In this document: piece by piece, positions 9,297-19,644 of the stretch | Layout: each line of letters begins with the position of its first letter | How positions within the stretch are numbered: position 1 is the stretch's first letter | Assembly: GCA_030154105.1 (NCBI GenBank) | Contig: JASKKP010000003.1 | Span: 1-64,000, forward strand | Direction: 5' to 3' | Origin: Bacillota bacterium | GTDB taxonomy: Bacteria; Bacillota; DTU030; DUMP01 | DNA: 64,000 nt | The notes under the pieces: generated by a model | What the model saw: the letters and a program-made list of their open reading frames with translations, nothing else | Told to the model about the DNA's origin: nothing | The model's database searches: none | Translations under genes and position numbers: made by a program

Positions 9297-10247
9297 ATGC
9301 CAGCGGGGGTCCACATAGCGCGCACGGTAAGGAGTGAAATCCTGGCCTGGGCGCGGCAAGCGGAAGGCCGGGAGATCGGCGGCCTCCTCCTGGGACGGGT
9401 GCGCGGCGAAGGTGAAAGGGCATTGGTGCGGGTAGAGGCGGCCCTCCTCGCGCAAGGGGCGGATTCTGTGGGGAGCAGTATCCGCTTTACCCCCGAGCTT
9501 TTGGCCGAGCTCGGCACCCGGGCCAAGAAAGAGTACCCTGCGTTCCGGGTGGTGGGCTGGTTTCACACCCATAGCGGTTTAGGGGCTTTTCTGTCGGGAT
9601 ACGACGCGGCCGTTCACAAGGAACACTTCCCCGAGCCGTGGCAGGTGGCGTTGGTCTTGGATACGGAGCTGGAGCGCGAGGCGCTCTATATACGCGAAGG
9701 CGCGGAGATGGTGCCCGTGGGCTCTTACGCCTCAAGCGGCGCCGGCTCAGAGACTTCTTCCGGCATGCCTACCTTGCCCCACGCCCGCTACCGGCTGGCC
9801 CGCCCGGGCCGGCTCCTCGGGGTGTTACTGCTGGCTGCTCTCGTTCTGATGTTCGCTTTGACGGGCCGGGCCTGGTGGAACCGCCGCCATTCGACCGGCG
9901 CCGGGGTACAAACACCGGTACCGGCTGGATCGGTTGCCCCTGAGCCGGTGCCCGCTGCGGAGGAAAAGGTTGCCGAGGCGCCTTCAGACAGTAATGCCCC
10001 TCTGGGGAAGGGCCAGGGGGCGCCAGCCGGACAAAAGTACATCATCCGTCCCGGCGATACTCTTTGGGGCATTAGCGAACGCTTCTACGGGAAGGGGAGC
10101 TTTTACCAGGAAATATCACGCCTCAACCGGTTAACCAACCCGCGGCTTGTCTATCCGGGGGAAGAAATCATTTTGCCGGAAAAGAAGACGGGAACGGGGC
10201 CGAGTGGTACGGCGGTTCCTCCTCCACAGACGCCCCCTGGCGCCTAG
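9297..10247 (+). CDS. JAMM/MPN metallopeptidase domain - TM helix - LysM domain protein
   Basis: HTHSGLGAFLSGYD = JAMM HxHx7SxxD motif; hydrophobic segment LLGVLLLAALVLMFAL; C-term YIIRPGDTLWGISERFYGKGSFYQEISRLN..LVYPGEEIILP = LysM. Confidence 0.88.
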   Translation: MPAGVHIARTVRSEILAWARQAEGREIGGLLLGRVRGEGERALVRVEAALLAQGADSVGSSIRFTPELLAELGTRAKKEYPAFRVVGWFHTHSGLGAFLSGYDAAVHKEHFPEPWQVALVLDTELEREALYIREGAEMVPVGSYASSGAGSETSSGMPTLPHARYRLARPGRLLGVLLLAALVLMFALTGRAWWNRRHSTGAGVQTPVPAGSVAPEPVPAAEEKVAEAPSDSNAPLGKGQGAPAGQKYIIRPGDTLWGISERFYGKGSFYQEISRLNRLTNPRLVYPGEEIILPEKKTGTGPSGTAVPPPQTPPGA

Positions 10248-10294
10248 CGGAGCCCACCCTAACGTGGATATACGCCGGCCGTTAAAGGAACTTG

Positions 10295-11473
10295 TCATCT
10301 AAAGCTTTCGGCCTGCCCGCACAGGAGGTTGGCGATGGCCTGCGCTGCCTGCTCGGCGGCCTGCGGGCGGGCGATGCGGGCCGCGGCCCGGCGCATGGCG
10401 GCGAGCCTGCTGGGGCTCGTCAAGATTTCCTCTACGGCATGGGCGGCTTCATGGATTTCTTCCACGCGTACGGCTGCCCCGGCGTGCACGAGAAAGCGCG
10501 TATTGTCTTCCTCTTGACCGGGAATAGGATGGACGATGACCAGGGGAAGTCCCCGCGCCAGGGCTTCGGCGGTGGTAAGTCCGCCTGCTTTGCCCACCAA
10601 GATGTCGCTGGCCGCCATCCACTCTTCGATGTTGGTGACGAAGCCAAGGACGTGGACGGGTTGCCTGCTACCTAAAGCCAATTGCTGCACCTGGGCGCGC
10701 AGGCGCTCGTCGTGACCGGCCACAAAAACCACCTGGAGGGGAAGCGGCAAGGCGGCTAGCGCCGCGCAAAGGTCGGCGGCGTCGGGGACGAGGCCCTGCG
10801 CACCGACCATGATGAGAACCACCGGTAGGTCCGGATTAAGGCCTAAAGCTTTTCGCGTGGCGGTGCGGTCACGCGGCAAGGCGAAACTGGGTGAAATGGG
10901 TATGCCGGTTACGGCGATGCGCTCTGCCGGTACTCCGCGCCGGATGAGGCGTGCGCGGACGTAGTTGGAGCCGGCGAGGTAAAGATCGGTACACGGATGG
11001 AGCCACTGGCTATGTAAGCTTTGGTCGGTAAGAACGGTGGCGAGCGGCAGGGTTACCAGGCCGCGCCGTTTCATTTCTCCTAAAATACGGGAAACCATAG
11101 GGTGCGTGCTTACCAGAAGGCGGGGATTGTAGGCGGCGAGGAGAGAGCGGGTGCGACGGAAGAAGAGGCGGCTTAAGCGCCGCTCCAGGCGCGACCCCGA
11201 TCCGGAGCGATCGGTCAGACGATAAAGGCCTTTCCAAAGGAGGGGCGCCCGAAGAACGGCCTGGCGGTAGGAAATCTCCAGCAGGCGGTTAGCCGTCGGG
11301 CTGAGCTCGCGAAAAAAGTTAACCGTGGTACACCGAAGTTCCGGCCGGATGAGCTGGAATCCTTCTACCAGAGCGCGTGCTGCCTGCAGATGCCCGCCCC
11401 CGTAGGAAGCGGCGAAGATGAGCACGTCCACCTTGTCGGGCAACTTCAATCCCCTTTCGTCGACCTTGCCCAT
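10295..11473 (-). CDS. MGDG synthase/UgtP-like glycosyltransferase (GT28 type)
   Basis: ASYGGGHLQAARALVEGF N-term; GFVTNIEEWMAASDILVGKAGGLTTAEALARGLPLVI C-term. Confidence 0.88.
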   Translation of the reverse strand: MGKVDERGLKLPDKVDVLIFAASYGGGHLQAARALVEGFQLIRPELRCTTVNFFRELSPTANRLLEISYRQAVLRAPLLWKGLYRLTDRSGSGSRLERRLSRLFFRRTRSLLAAYNPRLLVSTHPMVSRILGEMKRRGLVTLPLATVLTDQSLHSQWLHPCTDLYLAGSNYVRARLIRRGVPAERIAVTGIPISPSFALPRDRTATRKALGLNPDLPVVLIMVGAQGLVPDAADLCAALAALPLPLQVVFVAGHDERLRAQVQQLALGSRQPVHVLGFVTNIEEWMAASDILVGKAGGLTTAEALARGLPLVIVHPIPGQEEDNTRFLVHAGAAVRVEEIHEAAHAVEEILTSPSRLAAMRRAAARIARPQAAEQAAQAIANLLCGQAESFR

Positions 11474-11564
11474 ACCCTTTTTACTTTGTTTATTATACTA
11501 TGAGAGGGAAGAACTTGTCCGCTTTCGGCAAGCGTTACGAAAGAAAAAAAGGAGGATGCGCCCA

Positions 11565-12167
11565 ATGGACTGGCTGGCTCTGTTTGCCCGTCACCCGGTG
11601 ATACCCTCTCTCTGGCACGGCCAAGAAATCGAAAAGCTACCGCCCCAGGCGGCGGTGGTGCTGATTTCCCGGGCCTCGCTCTTCGATCTGCCCGACCTGG
11701 TGGCGCGGCTTAAGCGGTCGGGAAGGCGTATCCTCGTTCAGGTGGACCTCCTGGAGGGGTATGGGAAGGACAAAACGGTTGTTGAGTATCTCGCCCGGGT
11801 GCTAAAAATCGATGGGATCATTACGCCTAATACGGCTCTCATCGATGCGGCCTGCCGGGAAAAGATTCTGGCTGTCCAACGCATGTTCCTCCATGACAGC
11901 GTTGCCCTGGAAAAGGGCCTGAAAGTGGTAAAAGGCAGCCGCGCAGACTTTCTGGAGCTTTTACCCGGTCCGCTGGTTCCCGAGGTGTTGCCGCTGGTCC
12001 GTCAGGAAGTGTCCCTGCCGGTTATGGCGGCCGGTTTCATCCGGACTGTGCCTCAGGCACGCGCCATCCTGGCAGCGGGTGCGGTGGCAGTGGATACCAG
12101 CTGCCGGGCGCTTTGGGGGCTGACGCCCGCCGAGCTGAACCGGGGAGACGACCTGGATAAAAGGTAA
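11565..12167 (+). CDS. glpP: Glycerol-3-phosphate responsive antiterminator family protein
   Basis: IDGIITPNTALIDAACREKILAVQRMFLHDSVALEKGL..VMAAGFIRT..AVDTSCRALWG typical of GlpP; SD aaggagg. Confidence 0.9.
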   Translation: MDWLALFARHPVIPSLWHGQEIEKLPPQAAVVLISRASLFDLPDLVARLKRSGRRILVQVDLLEGYGKDKTVVEYLARVLKIDGIITPNTALIDAACREKILAVQRMFLHDSVALEKGLKVVKGSRADFLELLPGPLVPEVLPLVRQEVSLPVMAAGFIRTVPQARAILAAGAVAVDTSCRALWGLTPAELNRGDDLDKR

Positions 12168-12274
12168 TTTCCTAGTTATGAAGGAATTCGGGACAACACG
12201 GCGAATATTAGAAGCAAAAAGACATTTGGCCCGAGTAGAGCTGGAATAAAGCGAGACGAAGGGTAGTATATACT

Positions 12275-12348
12275 TGTGGGGCCAGAGTTTTAAGAGAGGG
12301 CCCTGTAAGCGAGCTGACGCTGCTTACAGAGGTCCTCTTGCGTTTTTT
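12275..12348 (+). promoter_or_regulatory. Leader with strong intrinsic terminator, probable GlpP antitermination target
   Basis: AGAGGGCCCTGTAAGC-gagctgacgct-GCTTACAGAGGTCCTCT-tgcgttttttg (~16 bp with one bulge) just after glpP and before the kinase operon. Confidence 0.65.
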
Positions 12349-12457
12349 GAAAGGAGGGATGTTGCCGCACCAAAGCGAGAGATAGGGTTGCCCGTCCGGC
12401 CGAAAGAGAGAAGCGGAGAGCTTAGCGGCGTCCTTAAAAGAAGGAGGGTGGGAAAAG

Positions 12458-13993
12458 ATGGCTCAGTACCTACTTGGCTTTGATGTGGGCACTTCTGGTA
12501 GCAAAGGCGTGATCGTTACTTTAGACGGTAGAGTGGTAGCTACGGCTTCGGCCGAGCACGGCGTGGACGTGCCGCGTCCGGCCTGGGCGGAGCAGGACCC
12601 GGAGGCCGTTTATTGGGGTGACTTTAAAAAGATAGTAAAGAAGATGCTCGCCGACTCCCGGGTGAATCCTCAGGAGATTGCCGGCATCGGGGTAAGCGGC
12701 CTTACGCCGGATATGGCCCCGGTCGACCGGGAAGGGAAGGCGGTACGGCCGTGTATCATCTATATGGACCGGCGCGCTACCGCCGAGTGCGATTGGGCGA
12801 AGGAGCACCTGGGCGAAGGGAAGATCTTTGAGGTGAGCGGCAATGCCGTCGACCCGTATTTCGCCGGCTACAAAATGATGTGGTATGCGCGCCATGAGCG
12901 GGAAAACTACGAACGCACCTGGAAGATGCTCAACTCCCACGCCTACATCATCTTCAAGCTCACCGGCGAAGCGGTGATCGACTACGGCGTGGCCGGCCTT
13001 ACGGCACCGCTTTTCGACATCAAAAACCTCAAGTGGTCGGAGGAGATGTGCGCCGCCTGCGGGATCGACATGGAGAAATTGCCGAAGCCTTACCCGGCCC
13101 ACGAGGTCGTCGGAACGGTCAGCGATGTGGCGGCGAAAGAAACGGGCCTGGCCATGGGGACCCCGGTCATCGCCGGCGGCGGCGTGGATGCTTCCTGCTC
13201 GGCCTTCAGCGTGGGTATGATTGAGCCGGGCACCTCCGCCTGCATGTACGGTACCACCCACTGCTGGCAGATTGCGCTCTCGGAACCCAAGTTTGACCCG
13301 CGCTTTATCAACTTCCCGCACGTCTACCCGGGAGCCTACGTTGCCCTGGCCGGCCTCGGAACAACGGGGGCAATCATCCGCTGGTTCCGCGACCAGTTCG
13401 GCCAAGTGGAGAAGGAAACCGAGGCTAAATTAGGAGTATCCGCTTATAAGATACTAGACATGGAAGCGCAGCAGATTCCGCCGGGTTCAGACGGCTTGGT
13501 CCTTCTTCCGTACTTTATGGGAGAGCGCACCCCCATCTGGGACCCGTATGCCCGCGGCGTGTTTTTCGGCCTGAGCCTCTATCACACCCGGGCTCACCTC
13601 TACCGCGCCATTATGGAAGGCATCGGCTACGGCTTGGCGCACCACGCAGAGGTGGCGCGCGAGCTCGGAATTATGCCGGAGCGCGTGGTCGCGGTGGACG
13701 GCGGCGCCTCGAGCCCGCTGTTTAGGCAGATAGTCACCGATATCATGAACGTCCCCCAGGACTACATGGCCAAGGTGGCCGGAGCGCCGGTGGCGGACGC
13801 CTTCCTGGCCGGCGTGGGTGTGGGCATCTATAAAGATTTCCGCGAGATTAAGAAGTGGATCACCTTTACGGAGAGCAACGAACCCAACCCAGCGGCGACG
13901 GCCGTCTATCGCAAGCTTTACGGTGTGTACCGGCGCCTCTACGAGAAGACGGCCGACGAGATGCACTTCATCGCCCGCCTGGAGGAGAAATAA
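12458..13993 (+). CDS. FGGY-family carbohydrate kinase (xylulokinase-like)
   Basis: LLGFDVGTSGSKGVIVTLDGRVV; GLVLLPYFMGERTPIWDPYARGVFFGLSL; VDGGASSPLFRQIVTDI. Confidence 0.93.
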   Translation: MAQYLLGFDVGTSGSKGVIVTLDGRVVATASAEHGVDVPRPAWAEQDPEAVYWGDFKKIVKKMLADSRVNPQEIAGIGVSGLTPDMAPVDREGKAVRPCIIYMDRRATAECDWAKEHLGEGKIFEVSGNAVDPYFAGYKMMWYARHERENYERTWKMLNSHAYIIFKLTGEAVIDYGVAGLTAPLFDIKNLKWSEEMCAACGIDMEKLPKPYPAHEVVGTVSDVAAKETGLAMGTPVIAGGGVDASCSAFSVGMIEPGTSACMYGTTHCWQIALSEPKFDPRFINFPHVYPGAYVALAGLGTTGAIIRWFRDQFGQVEKETEAKLGVSAYKILDMEAQQIPPGSDGLVLLPYFMGERTPIWDPYARGVFFGLSLYHTRAHLYRAIMEGIGYGLAHHAEVARELGIMPERVVAVDGGASSPLFRQIVTDIMNVPQDYMAKVAGAPVADAFLAGVGVGIYKDFREIKKWITFTESNEPNPAATAVYRKLYGVYRRLYEKTADEMHFIARLEEK

Positions 13994-14013
13994 AGTCAAG
14001 GAGTTGACCAGCA

Positions 14014-15084
14014 TTGGCTACCATGAAAGCCGTCCGACTTTACGGCGCAAACGACCTGCGCTACGAGGAGGTGGAAAAGCCTTCAGCTCCGCCCGGGGGG
14101 CTCCTGGTGAAGGTAAAAGCCTGCGCCATCTGCGGGAGCGACGTGCGCAATGTGGCCGCCGGCGGTTCGGCGCACGGTTTCACTTTGCCGCGTACCATCG
14201 GCCATGAAATTGCCGGCGTAATTGAAGAGGTGGGCCAAGGCGTTAAGGGGTACGAGGTGGGCCAGCGGGTGATCCTGGGCGTAGTCATCTTCTGTGGCCA
14301 CTGCCCGTACTGCCTAAGCGGCCGCCAGAACCAGTGCGAGGAAAAAGAGGCCATCTCCTACCAGTACGACGGCGGTTTTGCCGACTACGTGGTGGCGCCA
14401 GAAATTCTGGTGCGCCAGGGCGGAGTTCTCACCATTCCGGAGGGGATCGACTTCTGCGAGGCGGCCATTACCGAACCCTTCTCCTGCGCTTTAAACGGGC
14501 AGGAACTCTCCCAGGTAGGCCTGGGCGATGCCGTGGTTGTAATCGGTGCCGGGCCGGTGGGCAACATGCACGCCATGTTGGCGCGCGCCAGGGGCGCGGC
14601 CCGGATCATCATGGCCGAGCTTATGCCCGAGCGCCTGGCGAAGGCTAAGGAAATCGGTGCCGCCGACATCTTTGTAGATTCCGGCAAAGAGGACTTGAAA
14701 GAGGTGGTTATGCGGGCCACAAACGGCCGCGGGGCCGATGTGGTAATCGTGGCAGCGCCCTCCGGGCAGGCTCAACTCCAGGCCATCGATATTGCGGCGA
14801 AGCGCGGCCGGGTGAACTTCTTCGGCGGGTTGCCCAAGGGGCGTTCGGAAATCACCCTGGACAGCAACGTCATCCACTACCGCGAGCTCTTTGTCCACGG
14901 CACTTCCGATTCTACTCCCGTCCACATGCACAAGATCCTCGATCTTATGGCGGCGGGGCGCCTCGATGCCAAACGCCTGATCACCAAGGTGTTGCCGCTT
15001 TCCCGGTACCGGGAAGGCTTCGAGCTGGCCCGCAGCGGGGCGGCCCTAAAGGTGATCCTCAGCCCTGACGAGGGCTGCGCCTAA
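14014..15084 (+). CDS. Zinc-dependent medium-chain dehydrogenase (sorbitol/threonine dehydrogenase-like)
   Basis: ACAICGSDVRNV, GHEIAGVIEEVG, FCGHCPYCLSGRQNQC, VVVIGAGPVGNMHAM. Confidence 0.92.
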   Translation: MATMKAVRLYGANDLRYEEVEKPSAPPGGLLVKVKACAICGSDVRNVAAGGSAHGFTLPRTIGHEIAGVIEEVGQGVKGYEVGQRVILGVVIFCGHCPYCLSGRQNQCEEKEAISYQYDGGFADYVVAPEILVRQGGVLTIPEGIDFCEAAITEPFSCALNGQELSQVGLGDAVVVIGAGPVGNMHAMLARARGAARIIMAELMPERLAKAKEIGAADIFVDSGKEDLKEVVMRATNGRGADVVIVAAPSGQAQLQAIDIAAKRGRVNFFGGLPKGRSEITLDSNVIHYRELFVHGTSDSTPVHMHKILDLMAAGRLDAKRLITKVLPLSRYREGFELARSGAALKVILSPDEGCA

Positions 15085-15112
15085 GTTGGGCTAAAAAGGA
15101 AGAGGGAAGGAA

Positions 15113-15877
15113 GTGGTGGGCATGGATTTAGGGCTCAGGGATAAAGTGGCCGTGGTCGTCGGGGGTTCGCGCGGAATGGGGCGGGCAGTGGCTCTAGCCC
15201 TAGGCCGCGAAGGGGCCAAGGTGGCCGTAAATTATGCCCAAGCCGCGCGGGCGGCAGAGGAAGTGGTCCGCGAAATCGAAAGAGGAGGCGGCACGGCTTT
15301 GGCCGTACGGGCCGACGTGTCTTGCGCGGCCGATGTGGACGCCATGTTCCGTACGGCGGTGGAAAAACTGGGACCGGTGGACATCCTGGTGCACGCCGCC
15401 GGCATTTGGCCTACGGCCACGGTGGTGGAGATGAAAGAAGAGGACTGGCGCCGCACCTTGGACGTGAACCTCACGGGGGTCTTTCTTACCAACCAGTGGT
15501 TGGTGCGCCACCTCCTGGAGCGCAAGGCACCGGGTAAAATCGTTAACTTTACGTCGCAGGCAGCCTTTCGCGGTTCCACCACCGGCCACGCCCACTACGC
15601 CGCTTCTAAGGCCGGGGTGGTGGCCTTCACCGTCTCGCTGGCCCGGGAGGTGGCCAAGTACGGCATCCAGGTAAACGCCGTGGCCCCGGGCATGGTGTAC
15701 ACCGACATGACGGCCCCGGTGCTGAAAGACCCGAGCTATTACCTGTCCCGTATTCCCATCGGCCGTATTGCCACGCCGGAAGAGGTAGCCGACCTGGTGC
15801 TGTTCCTCGTTTCCGAGCGCAATAGCTACATGGTCGGGGCAACGGTTGACATCTCCGGCGGAATGCTCATGCGGTGA
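15113..15877 (+). CDS. SDR family oxidoreductase
   Basis: [47 protein letters not shown]. Confidence 0.93.
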   Translation: MVGMDLGLRDKVAVVVGGSRGMGRAVALALGREGAKVAVNYAQAARAAEEVVREIERGGGTALAVRADVSCAADVDAMFRTAVEKLGPVDILVHAAGIWPTATVVEMKEEDWRRTLDVNLTGVFLTNQWLVRHLLERKAPGKIVNFTSQAAFRGSTTGHAHYAASKAGVVAFTVSLAREVAKYGIQVNAVAPGMVYTDMTAPVLKDPSYYLSRIPIGRIATPEEVADLVLFLVSERNSYMVGATVDISGGMLMR

Positions 15878-15914
15878 TTTTAGCGGGCTTTAAAATTAGT
15901 TAGGAGGCAGTATC

Positions 15915-16769
15915 ATGGCTCTTGTATCTATCAAAGAACTCTTGGAGAAGGCCCGGGCGGGCAAATACGCCGTGCCGGCCTTCGACGTGAGCAACCTTGA
16001 ATTTGTGCGGGCGGCGGTGGAGGTGGCCGAGGAGAAGCGCTCGCCGGTAATCCTGATGGTAGTGCCGCCGGATGCCGAGGCGGCCATGCCTTACCTGGTG
16101 AGCCTCGCCCGCACGGCTTCCGAGCAGGTTTCCGTTCCCGTAGCCCTTCACCTCGATCATAGCCCCAGTTTTGAGCTTTGCCAAAGGGCAGTGGATGCTG
16201 GCTTTACTTCGGTTATGATCGACGGTTCTTCTCTTCCCTATGCCGAAAACGTGGCGCTCACCAAGAAGGTGGTCGCCTATGCCCGGTCGAGAGGCGTCTC
16301 CGTCGAGGCCGAGTTGGGCCACGTAGGGAAGGCGGAGGTTTACGCCGGCGAAGGTGAAGATGAAGGGCGCCTTACCGACCCGGCCGACGTTGAGCGGTTT
16401 GTGGCCGAAACGGAAGTCGACGCCCTGGCCGTGGCCATCGGCACGGCCCACGGCATCTACACCGCCGAGCCCAAGCTCGACATCCCGCGCCTTCAGGCGA
16501 TAAACGCCGTATCCAAGGTACCGCTGGTGCTGCACGGCGGCTCCGGTACGCCGGACGATCAGGTAAGGGAAGCCATTTTAAACGGCATTGCTAAACTCAA
16601 CATCTTCTCCGAGCTTTGTGTGGCCTTGGTCGACGGGCTGAAGGACTTCCTGGCCACCAACAAGCGCCGTGCGCCCTGGCCCATGTACATTTATGAAAAA
16701 CCCTTAGAGCTCATGAAAGACGTGGTGCGCCGCAAGATCGACCTCTGTGGTTCGGCCGGTAAGGCATAG
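15915..16769 (+). CDS. Class II fructose-1,6-/tagatose-bisphosphate aldolase family
   Basis: VPVALHLDHSPSFELCQRAVDAGFTSVMIDGSSLPYAENV; IGTAHGIYT; VPLVLHGGSGTPDDQVREAILNGIAKLNI. Confidence 0.93.
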   Translation: MALVSIKELLEKARAGKYAVPAFDVSNLEFVRAAVEVAEEKRSPVILMVVPPDAEAAMPYLVSLARTASEQVSVPVALHLDHSPSFELCQRAVDAGFTSVMIDGSSLPYAENVALTKKVVAYARSRGVSVEAELGHVGKAEVYAGEGEDEGRLTDPADVERFVAETEVDALAVAIGTAHGIYTAEPKLDIPRLQAINAVSKVPLVLHGGSGTPDDQVREAILNGIAKLNIFSELCVALVDGLKDFLATNKRRAPWPMYIYEKPLELMKDVVRRKIDLCGSAGKA

Positions 16770-16876
16770 GGCCGCCCTCCGGAAGGGCGCCCTGGCGCCC
16801 TCCCGGCTCGGCATTGGCCCACAACGTGAGCAGGCCGACAAAAAGCCGGAAAGTTCTAAGAGGTGGCAAAGAAAAG

Positions 16877-17941
16877 ATGAAAGTTCTTTTAGTAGGCGAC
16901 GATTACATCGGTTCTAATCTACTGCTCGACGGCTTTGCCGCCTGGCGCGATAAGGGATGTGAGCTAATTACCTACGATTGGGTCCAGGGCAGCATGGAAA
17001 AGCTGCAGCACCTCAACCGCAGGTTGGAAGAGGAAGGGCCGGAGGCGGTACCGCCGCCGGAGGACCTCTTCCCGTTAATCGCCGACGCTGACGTGCTCAT
17101 CCTGCAGTTTCTTCCCCTTGGACGGCGCCTGATCGATGCCGGCCGGAGGCTTAAAGCTGTGGGCATTTTGCGCGCCGGTTATGAGAACGTAGACGTCGAC
17201 TACCTTACCGAGAAGGGCATTATGTTTTTCAACAACCCCGGGCGCAACGCCGACGCCGTCTCCGACTATGCCATCGGCATGATGTTGGCCGAGGCGCGCA
17301 ACATCGCCCGGAGCCACATGGCCTTAAAGCAGGGCGAGTGGCGCCGCGATTTCATTAACCTGGATTACTCGCCGGACCTGCCGGGCCGAACGGTGGGCAT
17401 TATTGGCTTCGGGCAGATCGGCCGGTTGGTGGCAAAAAAACTTTCGGGCTTCGATGTGCGCCTTTTGGCTTACGACCCATACGCCGACCCGGAGGCGGCT
17501 GCGGCGCTCAACGTCACCCTTACCGATCTCGATACGCTCCTTAAAGAATCGGATTTCGTTACCATCCATGCCCGCCTTACCCCAGAAAACGAGCACATGA
17601 TCGGGGCGCGCGAGCTCGCGCTCATGAAGCCCACCGCCTTTCTTATTAACACCGCCCGGTCGGGGCTTGTTGATGAAGAGGCCCTATATGAAGCCCTGCG
17701 CGACCGAAAAATCGGCGGGGCGGCGCTGGACGTCTTCGACAAAGAGCCGCCGGGGAAGGATTATCCCCTGCTCACCCTGGACAACTGCACGGTCACTACC
17801 CACATGGCCGGCACCACCCGGGATGCGCTGAGTAAAGCGCCACACCGCCTGGCCCAAGAACTGGCCAAGCTCTTTCGCGGTGAAGAGCCTGGGCCGTGGG
17901 TCAACCGGGGGAAAGTGCCGCTACGGAGTTTCACTGCGTGA
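16877..17941 (+). CDS. D-isomer-specific 2-hydroxyacid dehydrogenase
   Basis: [52 protein letters not shown]; start at ATG 16877. Confidence 0.93.
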   Translation: MKVLLVGDDYIGSNLLLDGFAAWRDKGCELITYDWVQGSMEKLQHLNRRLEEEGPEAVPPPEDLFPLIADADVLILQFLPLGRRLIDAGRRLKAVGILRAGYENVDVDYLTEKGIMFFNNPGRNADAVSDYAIGMMLAEARNIARSHMALKQGEWRRDFINLDYSPDLPGRTVGIIGFGQIGRLVAKKLSGFDVRLLAYDPYADPEAAAALNVTLTDLDTLLKESDFVTIHARLTPENEHMIGARELALMKPTAFLINTARSGLVDEEALYEALRDRKIGGAALDVFDKEPPGKDYPLLTLDNCTVTTHMAGTTRDALSKAPHRLAQELAKLFRGEEPGPWVNRGKVPLRSFTA

Positions 17942-17972
17942 TTTGCCAATGCTTGGTAAGGAGGGGAGAGGG

Positions 17973-19478
17973 ATGGCGAAGTATCTTCTGGGCATCGATG
18001 ACGGCCTTACCAACTCCAAGGCGGCCCTCTTCGACCTCGCCGGCCGCGAGGTGGCCGTTGCCGCGCGCCGCTACGAGGTGGTAAATCCCGAACCGACTTG
18101 GGTAGAGGGCGACGCCGAGCGGCTCTGGCAGAACACCGCTGACTGCATCCAAGAGGTAATCGCCAAATCCGGCGTAAATCCCGGGGACATTGCGGCCATC
18201 GGCTTTACCGGCCACGGCAACGGGCTCTACTTGGTAGATGAAAAAGGGGATTTAGTGCGGCCCGGCATCGGCTCGCAGGACGCGCGCGCCGTGGACATCA
18301 TCGAGGACTACAAAAAAAGCGGGCGTTATAGTGAAATTAGCGCCATTACCTTGGGCCAGCCCTACCCGGGCCAGCCGGGGCCGCTCCTTCGGTGGATTAA
18401 AGAAAACGAACCGGTAGCCTACGGGCGCATCGCCGGCGTTCTCATGTGTAAAGACCTCATCCGCTTTAAACTTACCGGCGAACTTGTCTCCGACCTCAAC
18501 GACATGAGCGGCAACGGGCTCCTTGATTTTCGGGCCAGGACGTATTCCCCGCGCCTTATGGAGCTTTACGGTGTGCCGGAGATGTACGACAAGCTCCCCC
18601 GGCTGGCGGCGGCCAGCCATGACATCGTGGGGCAGGTGCTTCCTGCGGCCGCCAAGCGGACCGGTTTGGCGCCCGGTACGCCCTGCTCGGCGGGAATGAT
18701 GGATGTGGCCGCCTGTGCCGTCGGTTCAGGGGCGATCGATCCGGGGGTGGCCGCGGTGGTGGCCGGCACCTGGTCTATTAACGAGGTGGTCACCGACGAG
18801 CCGGTTCCCAACGTGATCATGAACATGCACTTTGCCCTGCCCGGAAAGGTTTTGGTGCTGGAAGGAAGTGCCACTTCAGCCATTAATCTAGAATGGTTTA
18901 CCAACCAGCTGGGCGGTACGGCCGTGCTCGAGGCCCAGAAGCGAGGCGTTTCCAAGTTCGACATCATCAACGAGGCCGTGGCCTCGCTGCCTCCCGGCGG
19001 TACCGACGTAATCTACCATCCCTTCCTGGGGAGCCCAAACGTGCACCCGCGCGGCCGCGCCGGTTTCTTCAACCTCGCCCAGGGGCATACCTTTGCCGAC
19101 CTGGCGCGCGCCGTCTACGAGGGCATAACTTTCATCCATAAGTGGCACGTGGACCGCCTGCGCGCCGCCGGCTGCGAAATCAACAAGGTGCGCCTCTCCG
19201 GCGGCGGCGCGAAGAGCGATGTTTGGAGCCAGATGTTTGCCGACGTGCTTGAGGTGCCGGTGGAGGTGGTGGCCGCCAGCGAGATCGGCGCCCTGGGCGC
19301 AGCTCTGGCGGCCGGCGTCGGCGCCGGAATCTTCCCGGACTACGCCGCGGCTTTTGCGGAAGCGGTGAAGATCCGGGCTACTTTCCAACCCAACCCCGCC
19401 GCTTCTTCTGCTTACCGCCGCCGCTACGAGGAATGGCTTAGCCTGATCGACCTCATGAAGCAACATTGGGAAAAGTAA
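17973..19478 (+). CDS. FGGY-family carbohydrate kinase (second in operon)
   Basis: [53 protein letters not shown] gaggggagag before ATG 17973. Confidence 0.92.
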   Translation: MAKYLLGIDDGLTNSKAALFDLAGREVAVAARRYEVVNPEPTWVEGDAERLWQNTADCIQEVIAKSGVNPGDIAAIGFTGHGNGLYLVDEKGDLVRPGIGSQDARAVDIIEDYKKSGRYSEISAITLGQPYPGQPGPLLRWIKENEPVAYGRIAGVLMCKDLIRFKLTGELVSDLNDMSGNGLLDFRARTYSPRLMELYGVPEMYDKLPRLAAASHDIVGQVLPAAAKRTGLAPGTPCSAGMMDVAACAVGSGAIDPGVAAVVAGTWSINEVVTDEPVPNVIMNMHFALPGKVLVLEGSATSAINLEWFTNQLGGTAVLEAQKRGVSKFDIINEAVASLPPGGTDVIYHPFLGSPNVHPRGRAGFFNLAQGHTFADLARAVYEGITFIHKWHVDRLRAAGCEINKVRLSGGGAKSDVWSQMFADVLEVPVEVVAASEIGALGAALAAGVGAGIFPDYAAAFAEAVKIRATFQPNPAASSAYRRRYEEWLSLIDLMKQHWEK

Positions 19479-19491
19479 GGCTGGCGCTGAG

Positions 19492-19524
19492 CCGGGTGTT
19501 ACAGGAAACACCCGGTCTTTTTTT
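19492..19524 (+). terminator. Rho-independent terminator of the polyol operon
   Basis: ccgggtgtt-acagga-aacacccgg-tcttttttt. Confidence 0.88.
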
Positions 19525-19644
19525 GTCGGCGCTTGAAGGAAAATGACGCATCGCGGCGAATAGTAAAGTTATCGTCTCTATTAGCAGCACTTATAATGGA
19601 TGCAATAACTAAAACCGTCAGAATAAGCGAAGGATGGTGTCCAA

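Noticed and set aside
12521-13405. 294-aa minus-strand ORF antisense to the FGGY kinase
   Set aside because: Shadow ORF in GC-rich coding DNA: the plus frame has clear kinase motifs and SD, and the minus translation shows no recognisable domain.
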